NCBI RefSeq assembly: GCF_932526225.1
Contig: NC_064046.1
Span: 13,723,708-13,768,407, forward strand
DNA from: Nematostella vectensis
Taxonomy: Eukaryota > Cnidaria > Anthozoa > Actiniaria > Edwardsiidae
Reading direction: 5' to 3'
Length of the DNA stretch: 44,700 nt
How positions within the stretch are numbered: the first letter of the stretch is position 1; the number at the start of each line of letters is the position of its first letter. Below the pieces are notes generated by a model. That model saw nothing but the letters and a program-made list of their open reading frames with translations. It had not been told where the DNA came from and searched no databases. The position numbers and the translations under genes are program-made. This document shows, piece by piece, positions 1 to 12,900 of this stretch.

Positions 1-330
1 GTGTGCAAGAGCTTTCTGAATGGCAAACGTCTGCTGATTGGCTCAATAATAGCAGAAAAGCCATTTAACTGCTTTAGCTTGTGAGCCACTTTGAGGGTAT
101 ACCCCACCCCTCCTCCCCAAAAAATTAATATACCCCACCCCTCCCACAAAATGATTTTCAAGCCTTGAGATTTTCTGAGGTTGACAGGTTTGTTGACAGC
201 TATGGGGAAGGGGCACCATTACATAAAACATATGGCAACAGGTAAATCTGTAGACGAAACAATCACAGTCAGCATCAAGAATAGGGATATCTTATTTCTT
301 AGCAGGGGAGGACAAATTACATTGCTTTAC
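1..330. other. Intron 1 of the PM20D2-like gene
   Basis: Begins at the minus-strand donor just left of 331. I see C-rich runs on the plus strand (97-150) and no coding segment, except a possible exon start at 1-11 on the minus strand. Confidence 0.5.
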
Positions 331-667
331 CTATGCCAGCCGCAGCGCCAGCCGCAGCGATGAGATTGTGTCCACAAGCGTGTCCCACTTCGGGAAGCGC
401 ATCGTACTCGCAAATCACACCGACACATGGTCCATCATCGCCATTTCCACTACGCGCAACAAACGCTGTCTCTAAAGCCCAACTTCGCGTGACATCAAAT
501 CCCTTTTCTTCTAGGAAATCCGTCAATACTTTGTGGGCAAATTTTTCATTACAGCTCAGCTCTGGATTTTCCCATATCTTTCTGTTTAGGTCTCGGAGCT
601 CAGCGGCATTCTCATCAATCGCTTCGCAAGCAATTTTCTTGAGCATTGTCGTGTCTGTTCCAGCCAT
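331..667 (-). CDS. PM20D2: PM20D2-like M20D amidohydrolase, first coding exon (partial gene)
   Basis: The M20D family are zinc amidohydrolases; PM20D2 is reported to hydrolyse beta-alanyl/GABA-lysine type dipeptides in the cytosol. The start ATG is at 667-665 on the minus strand (protein starts MAGTDTT). The exon encodes about 112 residues: an N-terminal helix (ACEAIDENAAELRDLNRKIW), the NPEL segment, then the family signature EYDALPEVGHACGHNLIAAA with its metal-site HxCGH-type motif. It ends at a clear donor (ATAG|gtaaag, phase 1). Later exons lie left of the window; an acceptor near position 11 could open exon 2, but only a few bases are visible. The upstream extension of this open frame is only the shadow of RECQL4 exon 1 on the other strand. 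PM20D2 is the best guess; another M20D member is possible. Confidence 0.8.
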
Positions 668-887
668 ATTGTCTTCTTGATATGATGGGGTACATTGTTG
701 TGGGCCACCTGTGCTATTCGGGCCCAGTATTCCTCTTCGTGGAGTTAAAAACTGGCGGGAAGCAATGGAATACACAAACATAACATCTATTTTTTTTCGC
801 AAGATAAATGCCTCAAATACACAAAATTTAAAACTTATTTGAATGGTTTGAATTATTCGTAAGCTCCAGCAATTGATATAAGACAAG
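668..887. promoter_or_regulatory. Shared divergent promoter region (PM20D2-like / RECQL4)
   Basis: Only 220 bp separate the two start codons, which point away from each other, so both 5' UTRs and core promoters must fit here unless non-coding first exons exist. No TATA box stands out at a sensible spacing. This is inferred from gene layout. Confidence 0.5.
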
Positions 888-971
888 ATGGATGAGATTT
901 CTTCACTAAAACGCGAGTTAAAATGCTGGGAAAGTATGTTCGAGAGGAAACATGGCCGAAAACCAGACAAG
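888..971 (+). CDS. RECQL4: RECQL4 exon 1 (Sld2-like helix)
   Basis: Starts [20 protein letters not shown]. This matches the amphipathic N-terminal helix of RECQL4/Sld2 (W and F spacing, then HGRKPDK). First in-frame ATG; donor AAG|gtttgt; phase 0. Confidence 0.9.
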
Positions 972-3900
972 GTTTGTTCAGTATATTCTTTTGTTACTTA
1001 CTTGTATTGCATGTACATTAGTAATTATTGATAGAAACAGCTAACCAGATGTTGTTTGACACATTAAAAATCGTTTTTGGGTTTGATTTACAACACTATC
1101 GAAAAAAAAATGCCATTCTTAAACTTAAGATATCAACTCTTATTTTTACGTCTATGCTTGGCTTTTAGCATCCTATAATTAACTTTTTACGTTCTTTTCT
1201 TAAATTATTTATACACAGGATGACGTGAATAACGCTTCCGAAGAGATCAGAGGTTTGTCTAATACATAATAAAATGTGGTCTATGGAGGGAGGTCTCTAC
1301 CCCTCCCCCGAGGATTGAAATTCTCTAAGTGTATAGGGGCTTGAATGCAAATATTTCGTTTTCCTCGTTTCTCCATTCATTCTTATCTTATTATTGATTA
1401 TTGTTTTTATATAATATTGGTGCTCCCTCACCCTGAATCTGCCTCTGATTTATTGATTCTATTGGTGTTTCCAGGGCTTTCATTAACTTTATAGTAGGGG
1501 GTGGAGATTGATAAGTAGGGGGTGGAAGTAATTTTATCTTTTTAATTTAAATAAAACTTTATAACTTTATAAAAACTTTATAAAAAAAACTTTATAAAAA
1601 ATTAGCTGGCGCTTCCGCCGGCCGCCATGGCCAAATGAAACCCCTGTGTTTATATTATTAACGTTTACATGTTTTATTTGTTGTCTAGATACATACAAAA
1701 AGTACAAACATTTAAAGGAGCAAAACATGAAGGTTGCTGATCCCGAGAAAGAAAACATAAAAGAATCTGTGAAAAAGGTAAAATCTTATCAAGAGGCCCC
1801 TACTTTTTTAATCTTGATTACACAAAATTTGAAATAAAGTGCTGATAATATATATAAAAAAAAACAATAACAACACAACAAATATAATAATTATTCCCAG
1901 GAACTGGCCTTGCATTTTACTGTAAGCCAGAATTTTCCCCCAGAAAATGAAACAACAAATCAAGATTAGTGCTACACTTGTTACAGTGAATTTGCTGATA
2001 TCAAAACAACTAATTTGTCAGATAATGGGAATCAAGTTCGCTTGCAATTGCTAATTCAAAATTTGCTGGCAATACAAGCGTACAAAATCGCCTACTGTGC
2101 CGTAGGCTGAGAGAGGACAACTCAATCTCACAAGCAATTTTACACTTTGGCTTGTGTTCACTTGTGTTTGCAAACCGTAATTCAGCCTGCAAAAGCACTT
2201 ATGTTGAAATCCTGCAAATTTATTGTTTTTTAGGCTGAAGATGATGATGTTTTTGGGTCAAACCTGAACAAGAAGCGCACTACGACCCTCCATTCCCCAG
2301 CAGTGAGGATAAAAAGCGAATGGGCTAATATCAAGCCTGTCAGATTATGCCATGGCCAAAGACCCAGGAAAGCTTCAAAGGTATGGAAGAATTCATTATA
2401 GCCAAAAACGTTGTTGCACGACCTGCCAGAATCCAAAATTCCTTTCTTCGTTTGGGAATAGCGTGTAGTCAATGAAACCAAACAATCAAACGGCCCCAAA
2501 GCTTGTGTCTGACTACGCGCTATTCCCAAACAAGACATGGATTTTGGATTCGCAGAGGTCGCGCAACAAGGAATTTGGGTGTAAAGAAAATTAAAGTTGA
2601 TTGCCTTCCTCTGACATACAACATCTGAGTAATGTATAATTGATCCTTTTTCCTCGAACTTTAAAGTCACAAGTGACAGACATTTTTTGTATGCTTTATT
2701 ATAATAATATCTGAGTGATGTATAATCGATCCCTTTCCCTCGTACTTTGAAGTCATAAGTGAAAGGTCATTTCTTGTATGTGTTGTGGTTTGAAATGCTT
2801 CTTGGTTTAAAATTGTTAAAACCAGTTTGAAAAAAATTCAAACCATGCCACATTTGTTGTGGTTTGAAATTCTTCTTGGTTTGAATTTTTTTCAAACTGG
2901 TTTTAACAATTTCAAACCAAGAAGCATTTCAAACCACAACATATGCTTTATTATAATAATATCTGAGTGATGTATAATTGATCCCTTTCCCTCACAAGTG
3001 ACAGGTCATTTCTTTATACTTTATTATAATATTATCTTATTTACAGGACAACAATGAAGAATCAGTTGAAAGGGATGAATTGATCACAAAACCAAGCAAA
3101 TCTCCATCGCAGTCAAGCCTTGATTCTAGTGTGGATGAGTTAAAAATTCCCCTGGTTAAGATCCTTTCTAAGACTCCTGGGTAAGTAAAGAAGCAACATG
3201 ACTTTATTATGTTATCACTAAATAAGAAGTAACTGCTACATTATATTGTGATCATGTTTCTGGCTGGGGAATTTTATAACCCAAAAGAATATAGAAAATG
3301 TCCCACTATGCACATACAGTACATCCATCAATCTTTTCCAGATACAGCCTACCCTTCACAGTTTGAAGATTATCTTACAATGCAACTTGAAATCCAGGCT
3401 TTTTAAACCTAGTTGACACAAACCATGCGTTTTCAAGTTTTTCATCATAATCTTGTTGGATAATTATAAGTTTAAAGTAATTTTAAAATTTTCATGGTTT
3501 TGACCATCATCACCACAAATTATAGTAAACACATTTCTTCATCATACTATATTTTCTCCACTGAAATTGCCCCCTGGTTTATTTCTGCCTTCCCTTTTTT
3601 GCAGACCAAGCATTTGCACTCCAAGTTTCACTGGAAGCTTCAAAAAGAAATCTGCAAGTGCTAATATATCAAGACTTAAGAGAAAAGCATCCCTTTTCTC
3701 TGACAGCTTGAAAAAGATAGACTTTGATATGGATAAAGAACTTGAAAATGAAAACAGTAATAAAAATCAGAGAAAGAGAAGCTCAGATGACGAAGGCGCT
3801 AGTGGGGAATTGGATGGTAAACATAACTTGAATGTAATAAATTCATCTAAGGTTACAATGGAGCCAAAGGATGATATGTTAGAGATAAATATGGACACAT

Positions 3901-6900
3901 CAGTAGAGACAGCCACAGAAGGAAGGAATGAAAAACACATGCCATCTGCAAGGGAAATACTGCCAGATTCAAATGACAATGATAAATTAAATTATATAAT
4001 CAACAACACAAAAGAAGATACCTTTATTTCCCCAAGAAATCCACCAGAAAACACAAGTAAGGCTTTTCCTGAGGAAATCAAGAGGAATATAGATGAAAGT
4101 GAGATGGATTATGATAAAGGTATAAATTTGAAGCAGGATGAAGCTAGCACAAATTGCTCAGAGGTTGCTACCAAAAGTAAAAAGCGAAAGAAGGAAGTAG
4201 AAGATGAGAACTCATCAGTGAAGAAAAAACTGAAATCTGAGAATTTGATGACACAGGATGACACAGGAACACCTGAAGAGCTGTAAGTTTTTGTTATTTT
4301 TATTCCAAATGACGTTTGTTAATCATGTTATTGCTAGTTTTTTTTTTAAGGGATGGAGGGTAGGTTTATTGGCTTGAAGTTAATTATCTGTTGTTATTTT
4401 GCAGTCAGTCTGGTATCGATGAGGATGAGGAAGATTCACACAATGAACCAACTGACACATTTGAACCTGAGAAAATTAGGAAAACCTCAAAAGCAAGGTA
4501 CAGGTTTTCGCAAGCTTATTTTGAGTTCATTGGAGTTACTTCAGCCACATCTCAGTCCATTGCCTCTCTAGCTAAAGCCTTGATCTAACTGGGATTGAAG
4601 CTGATGAGAGTTCCAAATATACGCCCATTTGATATTACGCACTTTCAGTGACTCATAAAATTTCAAGACTATTTGATCATCGCCTGTGAGAGCTAGACAG
4701 AAGGGACCTGTTTTACTCTCATAAACCCCTATGTGTTTGATTAAGTCTTAAAGGCATGCCCACCTTCATTTGCAACATGATTTAAATAGTGATCAACATC
4801 ACTAAAGCATTAAAAATGTAAAGAGAATTTAACCTGTATCTGTCTATACACTGGATAGCCCAATGCCTGATTTGAAACTAAAAAGAAATCACTTAAATGA
4901 TCCTTTCAGCTCAGGGTCATCAGGCCTAGTTAGTGAGAACTTTCGACTTCTTGACATGAAGCACAAGTCCTACCGTCGCCGTGGACATGGGATGACAGGC
5001 GGAGCCTACAAGCGCAAGGCTTATGCCAATATCATGAAGGCGAGGGGGGAGTATGTCAGCAAGTCCAGCTGGTCCCGCAGGGGAGGGGGAGGGACAAGAC
5101 GTGGAGGGTTTGGCAGTGGTTGGGGTGGAGGGCAAGCAGGCACGTGTTTCAAGTGCGGCCAGGAGGGACACTGGGCCAAGAACTGTAGGGGAAGCAAAGC
5201 TCAGAAGGAACTGTAAGTATATCTGTTTTAGATGATGGTCCTGAAGATAATGATGTACAGTAGTGTCACAATCATGGCAATTGTAATAATATTCTTGGTG
5301 ATTGATAGTAAGAGCATTGATAATGAAGTATTAATAAAGATGTTTGTCTGGTGATGAGCATGGTAATTAATAGTGCTGCTGAAATACTGCATTTTCAAGT
5401 AATAAACAGTTTTTCCATGGTTGTGAAGGCATTTTCAAGAGATTTTGTTGAGATTTGGCAAAATTCATTAGCTTATTCTAGATCTGTGGTATATGTTGCT
5501 TCTGCTATGTTTATTGTGATATATAAAACACACTCCTCCTTATACTCAGAAAATTTTGCTAATAAATAGTACAAGCAAGAGCAAGAGGAATTAATTTCGA
5601 TCTGCTCCTATTCACTCTTTAAGTAAAGTTGCTCAATTAACCATTTATCTCATGTAATCTATTTTAGGCCTGATGAAAATGATGAAAACTTAAAGGAATT
5701 TGCACCAGAGGATGATGAGTTCCTCAAGAATCTTTCATTAGACACTGTCGCCCAAATGGCTGCTGGAATACCTGTGGAGACAGGTAACCCAAGTGAATCA
5801 GACACACCTGGCACAAGTGATGTCCTTCTACCCCATCAATTGCCACGCCCAGTCTATGTTCCGCCCCCTCCCCCGCCAGCCATTGAGCCAATCTACCAGC
5901 CTTGCAATGGCAAACCTCCAAGTGAGTACATACAATAATTCTGCCATTGTTTTTTACAAGTCTTTGTCAAATAAACGGCTTCCAACTATTGGAAAGTATT
6001 TGAGCATTTTCACACATTCGTATAACCTTCGAAATATTTGTTTACTCAAGTTGTTTGTTTACACTGTTGTTTATTACAAGGCTTTGTCGTATTAATGGAT
6101 TCCCGCTATTCAAATGTGTTTGAATATTCGTAAAAACTTCGATGAAGCGATCAAAGTATTCGTTTTCTAAAATAATTATCCGGTGTTTATTACATGTCTT
6201 TGCCAAATAAATGGCATCCCGCTATTCAAAACTGTGTGTTTATTTACACGTCTTTTTCATATAAATGGCTTCCCGCTGTTAAAAAGTCTTTGCTAACAGT
6301 TGACAAACTTTTGTAATAAAAAGACTTTATATCGAAGCGTTCGAAATATTCCTTTCCTAATAATCCCCTCCCTTACAGTATTTATTACAAGTCCATCGCT
6401 AGCTTCGCTTAGAGGAGATATCGAGTAAAGCTTGTAACACGTTGACTGACCCGAAGTGAATATCAGTTAGCTCTGAATCATACGTTCCCGTTCGCCGAAC
6501 CGTTAGTTTGGATCATAGTAGCTGTAGCCTGCATAGTTCACTGAAAGTTTCGCGAACACTGTCAGTGTGCATGTGTTCGAGAGCGGTACTGTACCTTAGG
6601 GGGGAGGGCCTTAGAAGGGTTTATATTCCTTGCAATATCGTACCTCCTGGAGATCACATACCTTAAGAGGCCTAGCAATGCTATAATGGCAAACCTCCTA
6701 ACAGTTACGCTGTTCGCAAATTTCGAGAACAGTGTGCATATTTTCGAGAGCGGTACTGTACCTTAGGGGGGAGGGCCTTAGAAGGGTTTATAATCCCTGC
6801 AATATCGATAGTTACATACCTTAAAATCCTAGCAATGCTGTAATGGCAAACCTCCTGATAATTACAATAACTAAAGAGCCACACCTTTGTTATTGTTTTC

Positions 6901-9900
6901 AACAAAATCTGGAAGACAAATTATAAGAAGAAACCTAAACCGAAAGAACAAAAAGGGATTTTTTATGCCTTTGCAGTATCTCCACGTACATTTATTGTCG
7001 GATTTGGCTACAAATAAAGTCTGACTTGATTAATCCTCTGGATTGATGACATACCAGAGTGATCACGCTTATGCTTAATAGTTTTGTCTACAAATAGCAC
7101 GTCTATTGAGAATCGGCTGTTGTGTGTAGGGGGGTGCGTTTGCACCCGCTCCACCCCCCCTCCCTGGGTACGGGCCTGGCTTCTCCAAATCTGCCGATGG
7201 AAATGGATGCTTTTTTACACTTGCTAATTCGCTAGGATGACAAAATGGCGGTTGACAGAGGCTGTTTAAATGGTCCAGCAATGCTGTAAATTGCAAACTT
7301 GGAAAGAAAGGGCATTAAAGGGGTTCTATCTATCAATTTATCAGGAGCTGTTACCTAATAGAAACACTTCCAACCAAATAAACAGCAGTTTTTTGAGAAA
7401 CCCTTCTGGCTTCTTTTTTCTTTCAGAGACCCCACCAGAGGTGTACAAAGCACTTGGTCAGTTGGGTTTCTCGTCATTCCGTGCAGGACAAGAGCAAGCT
7501 GTAATGCGCATTCTTAGTGGTGAGTATGAGGGCCATAGTGGAAGGGGGGTAAACTATAAAGTTTACCAATCCCAAGTGGAATAGTGTCTGACCTTAAGGA
7601 CGGATGATGATGTACCATGAAGAAGTATCAATATCAATATTGATATCAACTCTGTAGTAATTTCATGGTAAACAGTTTCTAATTTTAGCAAATGTTGATT
7701 ATGTTTATTTGAGAAAGTGGATTTTTGCATGATGAAAGAGAAACAATACGAACTTAGACTTACGTATGTTCTTACAGTTGTCAATTGGGTATTTTTTATC
7801 AGAAATTTGAGTCTAACTATACCTTAAGGATGAATAAATTCGTGAAACTAGGTATTGTGTTATTCAAATCTGCTGGTTTCCAAGAACTTTGATGATTGTA
7901 CTTCCAACAAATAGGTTTCTGATTTCTGCTTTTATTGATCAGGGTCTAATTTATAATTGTGGACTTCTGTTGCCAGGAATGTCGTCCCTTGTGGTGCTAT
8001 CTACAGGTGCCGGCAAATCACTGTGTTATCAACTTCCCGCCTACATGTACCACAAGCGATCACCCTGTCTGACGCTCGTTATCTCACCACTTGTCTCTCT
8101 CATGGAGGATCAGGTAAGGAGAATCTAGACATGTACCACAAGCGATCACCCTGTCTGACGCTTGTTATCTCACCACTTGTCTCTCTCATGGAGGATCAGG
8201 TGAGGAGAATCTAGACATGTACCACAAGCGATCACCCTGTCTGACGCTTGTTATCTCACCACTTGTCTCTCTCATGGAGGATCAGGTGAGGAGAATCTAG
8301 ACATGTACCACAAGCGATCACCCTGTCTGACACTTGTTATCTCACCACTTGTCTCTCTCATGGAGGATCAGGTGAGGAGAATCTAGACATGTACCACAAG
8401 CGATCACCCTGTCTGACACTTGTTATCTCACCACTTGTCTCTCTCATGAAGGATCAGGTAAGGAGAATCTAGACAGGTACCACAAGCGATCACCCTGTCT
8501 GACGCTTGTTATCTCACCACTTGTCTCTCTCATGGAATCTAGACATGTACCACAAGCGATCACCCTGTCTGACGCTTGTTATCTCACCACTTGTCTCTCT
8601 CATGGAGGATCAGGTAAGGAGAATCTAGACATGTACCACAAGCGATCACCCTGTCTGACGCTTGTTATCTCACCACTTGTCTCTCTCATGGAGGATCAGG
8701 TGAGGAGAATCTAGACATGTACCACAAGCGATCACCCTGTCTGACGCTTGTTATCTCACCACTTGTCTCTCTCATGGAGGATCAGGTGAGGAGAATCTAG
8801 ACATGCACCACAAGCGATCACCCTGTCTGACGCTTGTTATCTCACCACTTGTCTCTCTCATGGAGGATCAGGTGAGGAGAATCTAGACATGTACCACAAG
8901 CGATCACCCTGTCTGACGCTTGTTATCTCACCACTTGTCTCTCTCATGGAGGATCAGGTGAGGAGAATCTAGACATGTACCACAAGCGATCACCCTGTCT
9001 GACGCTTGTTATCTCACCACTTGTCTCTCTCATGGAGGATCAGGTGAGGAGAATCTAGACATGTACCACAAGCGATCACCCTGTCTGACGCTTGTTATCT
9101 CACCACTAGTCTCTCTCATGGAGGATCAGGTGAGGAGAATCTAGACATGTACCACAAGCGATCACCCTGTCTGACACTTGTTATCTCACCACTTGTCTCT
9201 CTCATGGAGAATCAGGTGAGGAGAATCTAGACATGTACCAAAAGCGATCACCCTGTCTGACGCTTGTTATCTCACCACTTGTCTCTCTCATGGAGGATCA
9301 GGTGAGGAGAATCTAGACATGTACCACAAGCGATCACCCTGTCTGACGCTTGTTATCTCACCACTTGTCTCTCTCATGGAGGATCAGGTGAGGAGAATCT
9401 AGACATGTACCACAAGCGATCACCCTGTCTGACGCTTGTTATCTCACCACTTGTCTCTCTCATGGAGGATCAGGTGAGGAGAATCTAGACATGTACCACA
9501 AGCGATCACCCTGTCTGACGCTTGTTATCTCACCACTAGTCTCTCTCATGGAGGATCAGGTGAGGAGAATCTAGACATGTACCACAAGCGATCACCCTGT
9601 CTGACACTTGTTATCTCACCACTTGTCTCTCTCATGGAGAATCAGGTGAGGAGAATCTAGACATGTACCAAAAGCGATCACCCTGTCTGACGCTTGTTAT
9701 CTCACCACTTGTCTCTCTCATGGAGAATCAGATGAGGAGAATCTAGACATGTACCACAAGCGATCACCCTGTCTGACGCTTGTTATCTCACCACGACGGC
9801 GCTCTGCCAAATGCGCCACCCAAGCTCACAGCGCGAAAGACTCTTTAAGCGATCTTTCTCTTTTTCTTTCCAGATCACTGGACTGCCGTTTGGCCTCAAA

Positions 9901-12900
9901 GGCGCTTGTCTGCACAACAACCAAACGAAACCCCAGCGTCTCAAGATCCTCACGGATATTACGGCGGGGAAGGTAGCGGTACTCCTGGTGTCGCCGGAGG
10001 CTCTAGTGGGCGGGGGAATGGGCGGAAGTGGGTGTCTTCCGTCCAGTACCAAGATGCCTCCTATTGCTTTTGCGTGTATCGACGAGGCGCATTGTTTGTC
10101 TGAGTGGTCACATAATTTTAGGCCTTCGTACCTACGCGTTTGTAAGGTAATGTTGAAGCTCTTTGTTTAGTATAAGGCACTTTAACATACGAGGAGGGTG
10201 GCGGTTATTAAGCTGCAAATACTCTTTCAATGTGTTGGCTCGTGGTCGGGTCTATTTTACATGTTTTTTTGCTCATATGAAAAGCATCCGTTATTTCCTC
10301 GATAACCAAGTTAGCTTGAGTGTAATAACCCATCTCTGTTGAAAAAACTATTGCCACCAAGTCGTAACTTTAGCCGCTTTCGATTAAAAGAAGAGTGGCT
10401 GCAGTCTAAGACTTCTCAGGCTGGTCGCGTATAGTCTAATAAAGTAATCACTGTATTTAACTTTTGCAACTTTGTAGTGATGTGTGCGTGATGTAGCGGA
10501 ACAGATTAAGAGATTAAGTTGATGATTGTATGACAGTTAGGTCGCTAGTAATACGATGCTGGGTGTATCAGATTTAGACTTGAACCCGATGTCGAAAGCG
10601 AGTGAATGATATTGTTAAACGTCCCAAATTCATTGTAATTACTTGTCTCTGGGCCAACAAACCCTATCCTGACCGAGCTATTACAACTTCATTGAAGTGT
10701 AGGTGTTGATGTTGAAGGGGGGGGGGCTTTTTATCACAGAACTGTTCTTGACGTTAAACACGTACTCAATATATATTGCAGATCCTACGAGATCGTTACG
10801 GCGTGCAATGCTTTCTGGGACTAACAGCTACTGCCACGCAATCGACCGCTGACTCGGTCGCACAGCATCTCGGGATAGCTGACGCGGGCGCAGTAATCCG
10901 TGGAGCTGCAGTGCCGCCCAACCTCCGTCTATCCGTGTCACGTGACCGCGATAAAGATAAGGTATCTTGCAGTCAGTCAGAAACTAAACCACAGGCAGCC
11001 CAAGACTTCTGTCAGTGGTTTATAAAGATATATATAGGGAATATATGTTAGCAAAAAAATATTTTAGACCTTTGTGTTTGCCAATGCTGACATTCTGTCT
11101 GCAAAATTGTAATAAAGAAAGACTCAAACACAATATTAACAACGAACATAGTTTTATTTTTTCACGATAAATTATTTTTTTAGCATATAAATTTCCCCAT
11201 ACGTTCCTTTATAAACCACTGACAGTAGCCTTTGTCTGCATTTGTCTAAACTCTCCCAAATCAGCTTATGAAAATGGATGCTTTCTCACAACTTGGAACT
11301 TCCCCAGGGTGACAAAATAGATGATTTCTTACACTTGGTACTTCCCCAGGGTGACAAAATGGATGATTTCTTACACTTGGAACTTCCCCAGGGTGACAAA
11401 ATGGATGATTTCTTACACTTGGTACTTCCCCAGGGTGACAAAATGGATGATTTCTTACACTTGGAACTTCCCCAGGGTGACAAAATGGATGATTTCTTAC
11501 ACTTGGTACTTCCCCAGGGTAACAAAATGGATGATTTCTCACAACTTGTTACTTCCCGTGGTTAACAAAATAGATGCTTTCTCAAAACTTGGTACTTCCC
11601 ATGGTTGACAAAATGGATGCTTTCTCACAACTTGTTACTTCCCATGGTTGACAAAATAGATGCTTTCTCACAACTTGGTACTTCCCATGGTTGACAAAGT
11701 GGATGCTTTCTCACAACTTGGTACTTCCCCAGGGTAACAAAATGGATGATTTCTCACAACTTGGTACTTCCCATGGTTAACAAAATAGATGCTTTCTCAC
11801 AACTTGGTACTTCCCATGGTTGACAAAATAGATGCTTTCTCACAACTTGGTACTTCCCATGGTTGACAAAATGGATGCTTTCTCACAACTTGTTACTTCC
11901 CATGTTTTACAAAATGGATGCTTTCTCACCACTTGTTACTTCCTATGGTTGACAAAATGGATGCTTTGTCACCTCAGGGAGACAAAATGGCGACTGAAAG
12001 AGACTCATGAGTGGTGTCAGGCTAATTTTCTCCCTCCCCCTCCTAGGCATTAATCGAGCTCCTCCAGGGCCCCCGGTTCTCTAGGTGCGAGTCCATCATC
12101 ATCTACTGTACTCGGCGCGAGGTCACCGAGCGCGTCGCCACGCTCATTCGAACCTGCATGCAGCACATGCAGCCAACAATCAGACACGATGACGTCATAT
12201 CCGGTAGTGACGTCACGCCTGGGAAAAAGGGAGCCAATAAAAAGTGAGTATAGCTAAAGTGGTTGTGTGATTTCAGAGAAAACCCCATCAGTACATGCAC
12301 GTTGTTTGAAGAGCAATTTGAATTCGGACGATTTAGGCTTCTAGGCGTTTCACAGCTTGTAAAACATGTGGACGCTCCCAAAGTATATGCTAAATTATAT
12401 ATCCTTCATCTTTTTTTATCATCGATTTTCTTGTTTTTTTTTTTTTTCTTAAAAGAATCGCAAAGCTTGAGAAATGGAACACCAGTGGCAATGATTACGA
12501 CTGGAATAAAGAAAAAACTAAATTATCAACACAGGATTTAAGCTGTATACTGTATGCCTCTCTGAACACGGAGTAATTCACTGACGTTTTGACCATTTGT
12601 TCCTTCGTCTGAAAGCAGACAGCAACTACTTTGTCTATAGTCGTCTTTGATTTACTTTTATTTATACCATAGATGAAATTAAACATGATATAGCATTTTC
12701 GATCTTTTTTTTTTTATACATAACCCACGGTTTTCTCTCAAACACACGCAAAAAGTAGCAGTTTTTTTATAGTTGTCTAAGATTTTTATTGTATACTATA
12801 ACTGAAATAAAACATGCCAACAGATATAGAGCCATTATTTATTTGTGCATAACGTTTTCGCTCAAAGACGCAAAAAGCAGCAAGTTTTTCTATAGTTGTC

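Noticed and set aside
668-970. N-terminal extension of the PM20D2-like frame up to 970
   Set aside because: It overlaps RECQL4 exon 1 on the other strand and shows no M20 similarity before MAGTDTT; treated as chance openness.
11261-11608. Protein of repeated [14 protein letters not shown] units
   Set aside because: 42-bp satellite frame; open in several frames on both strands.
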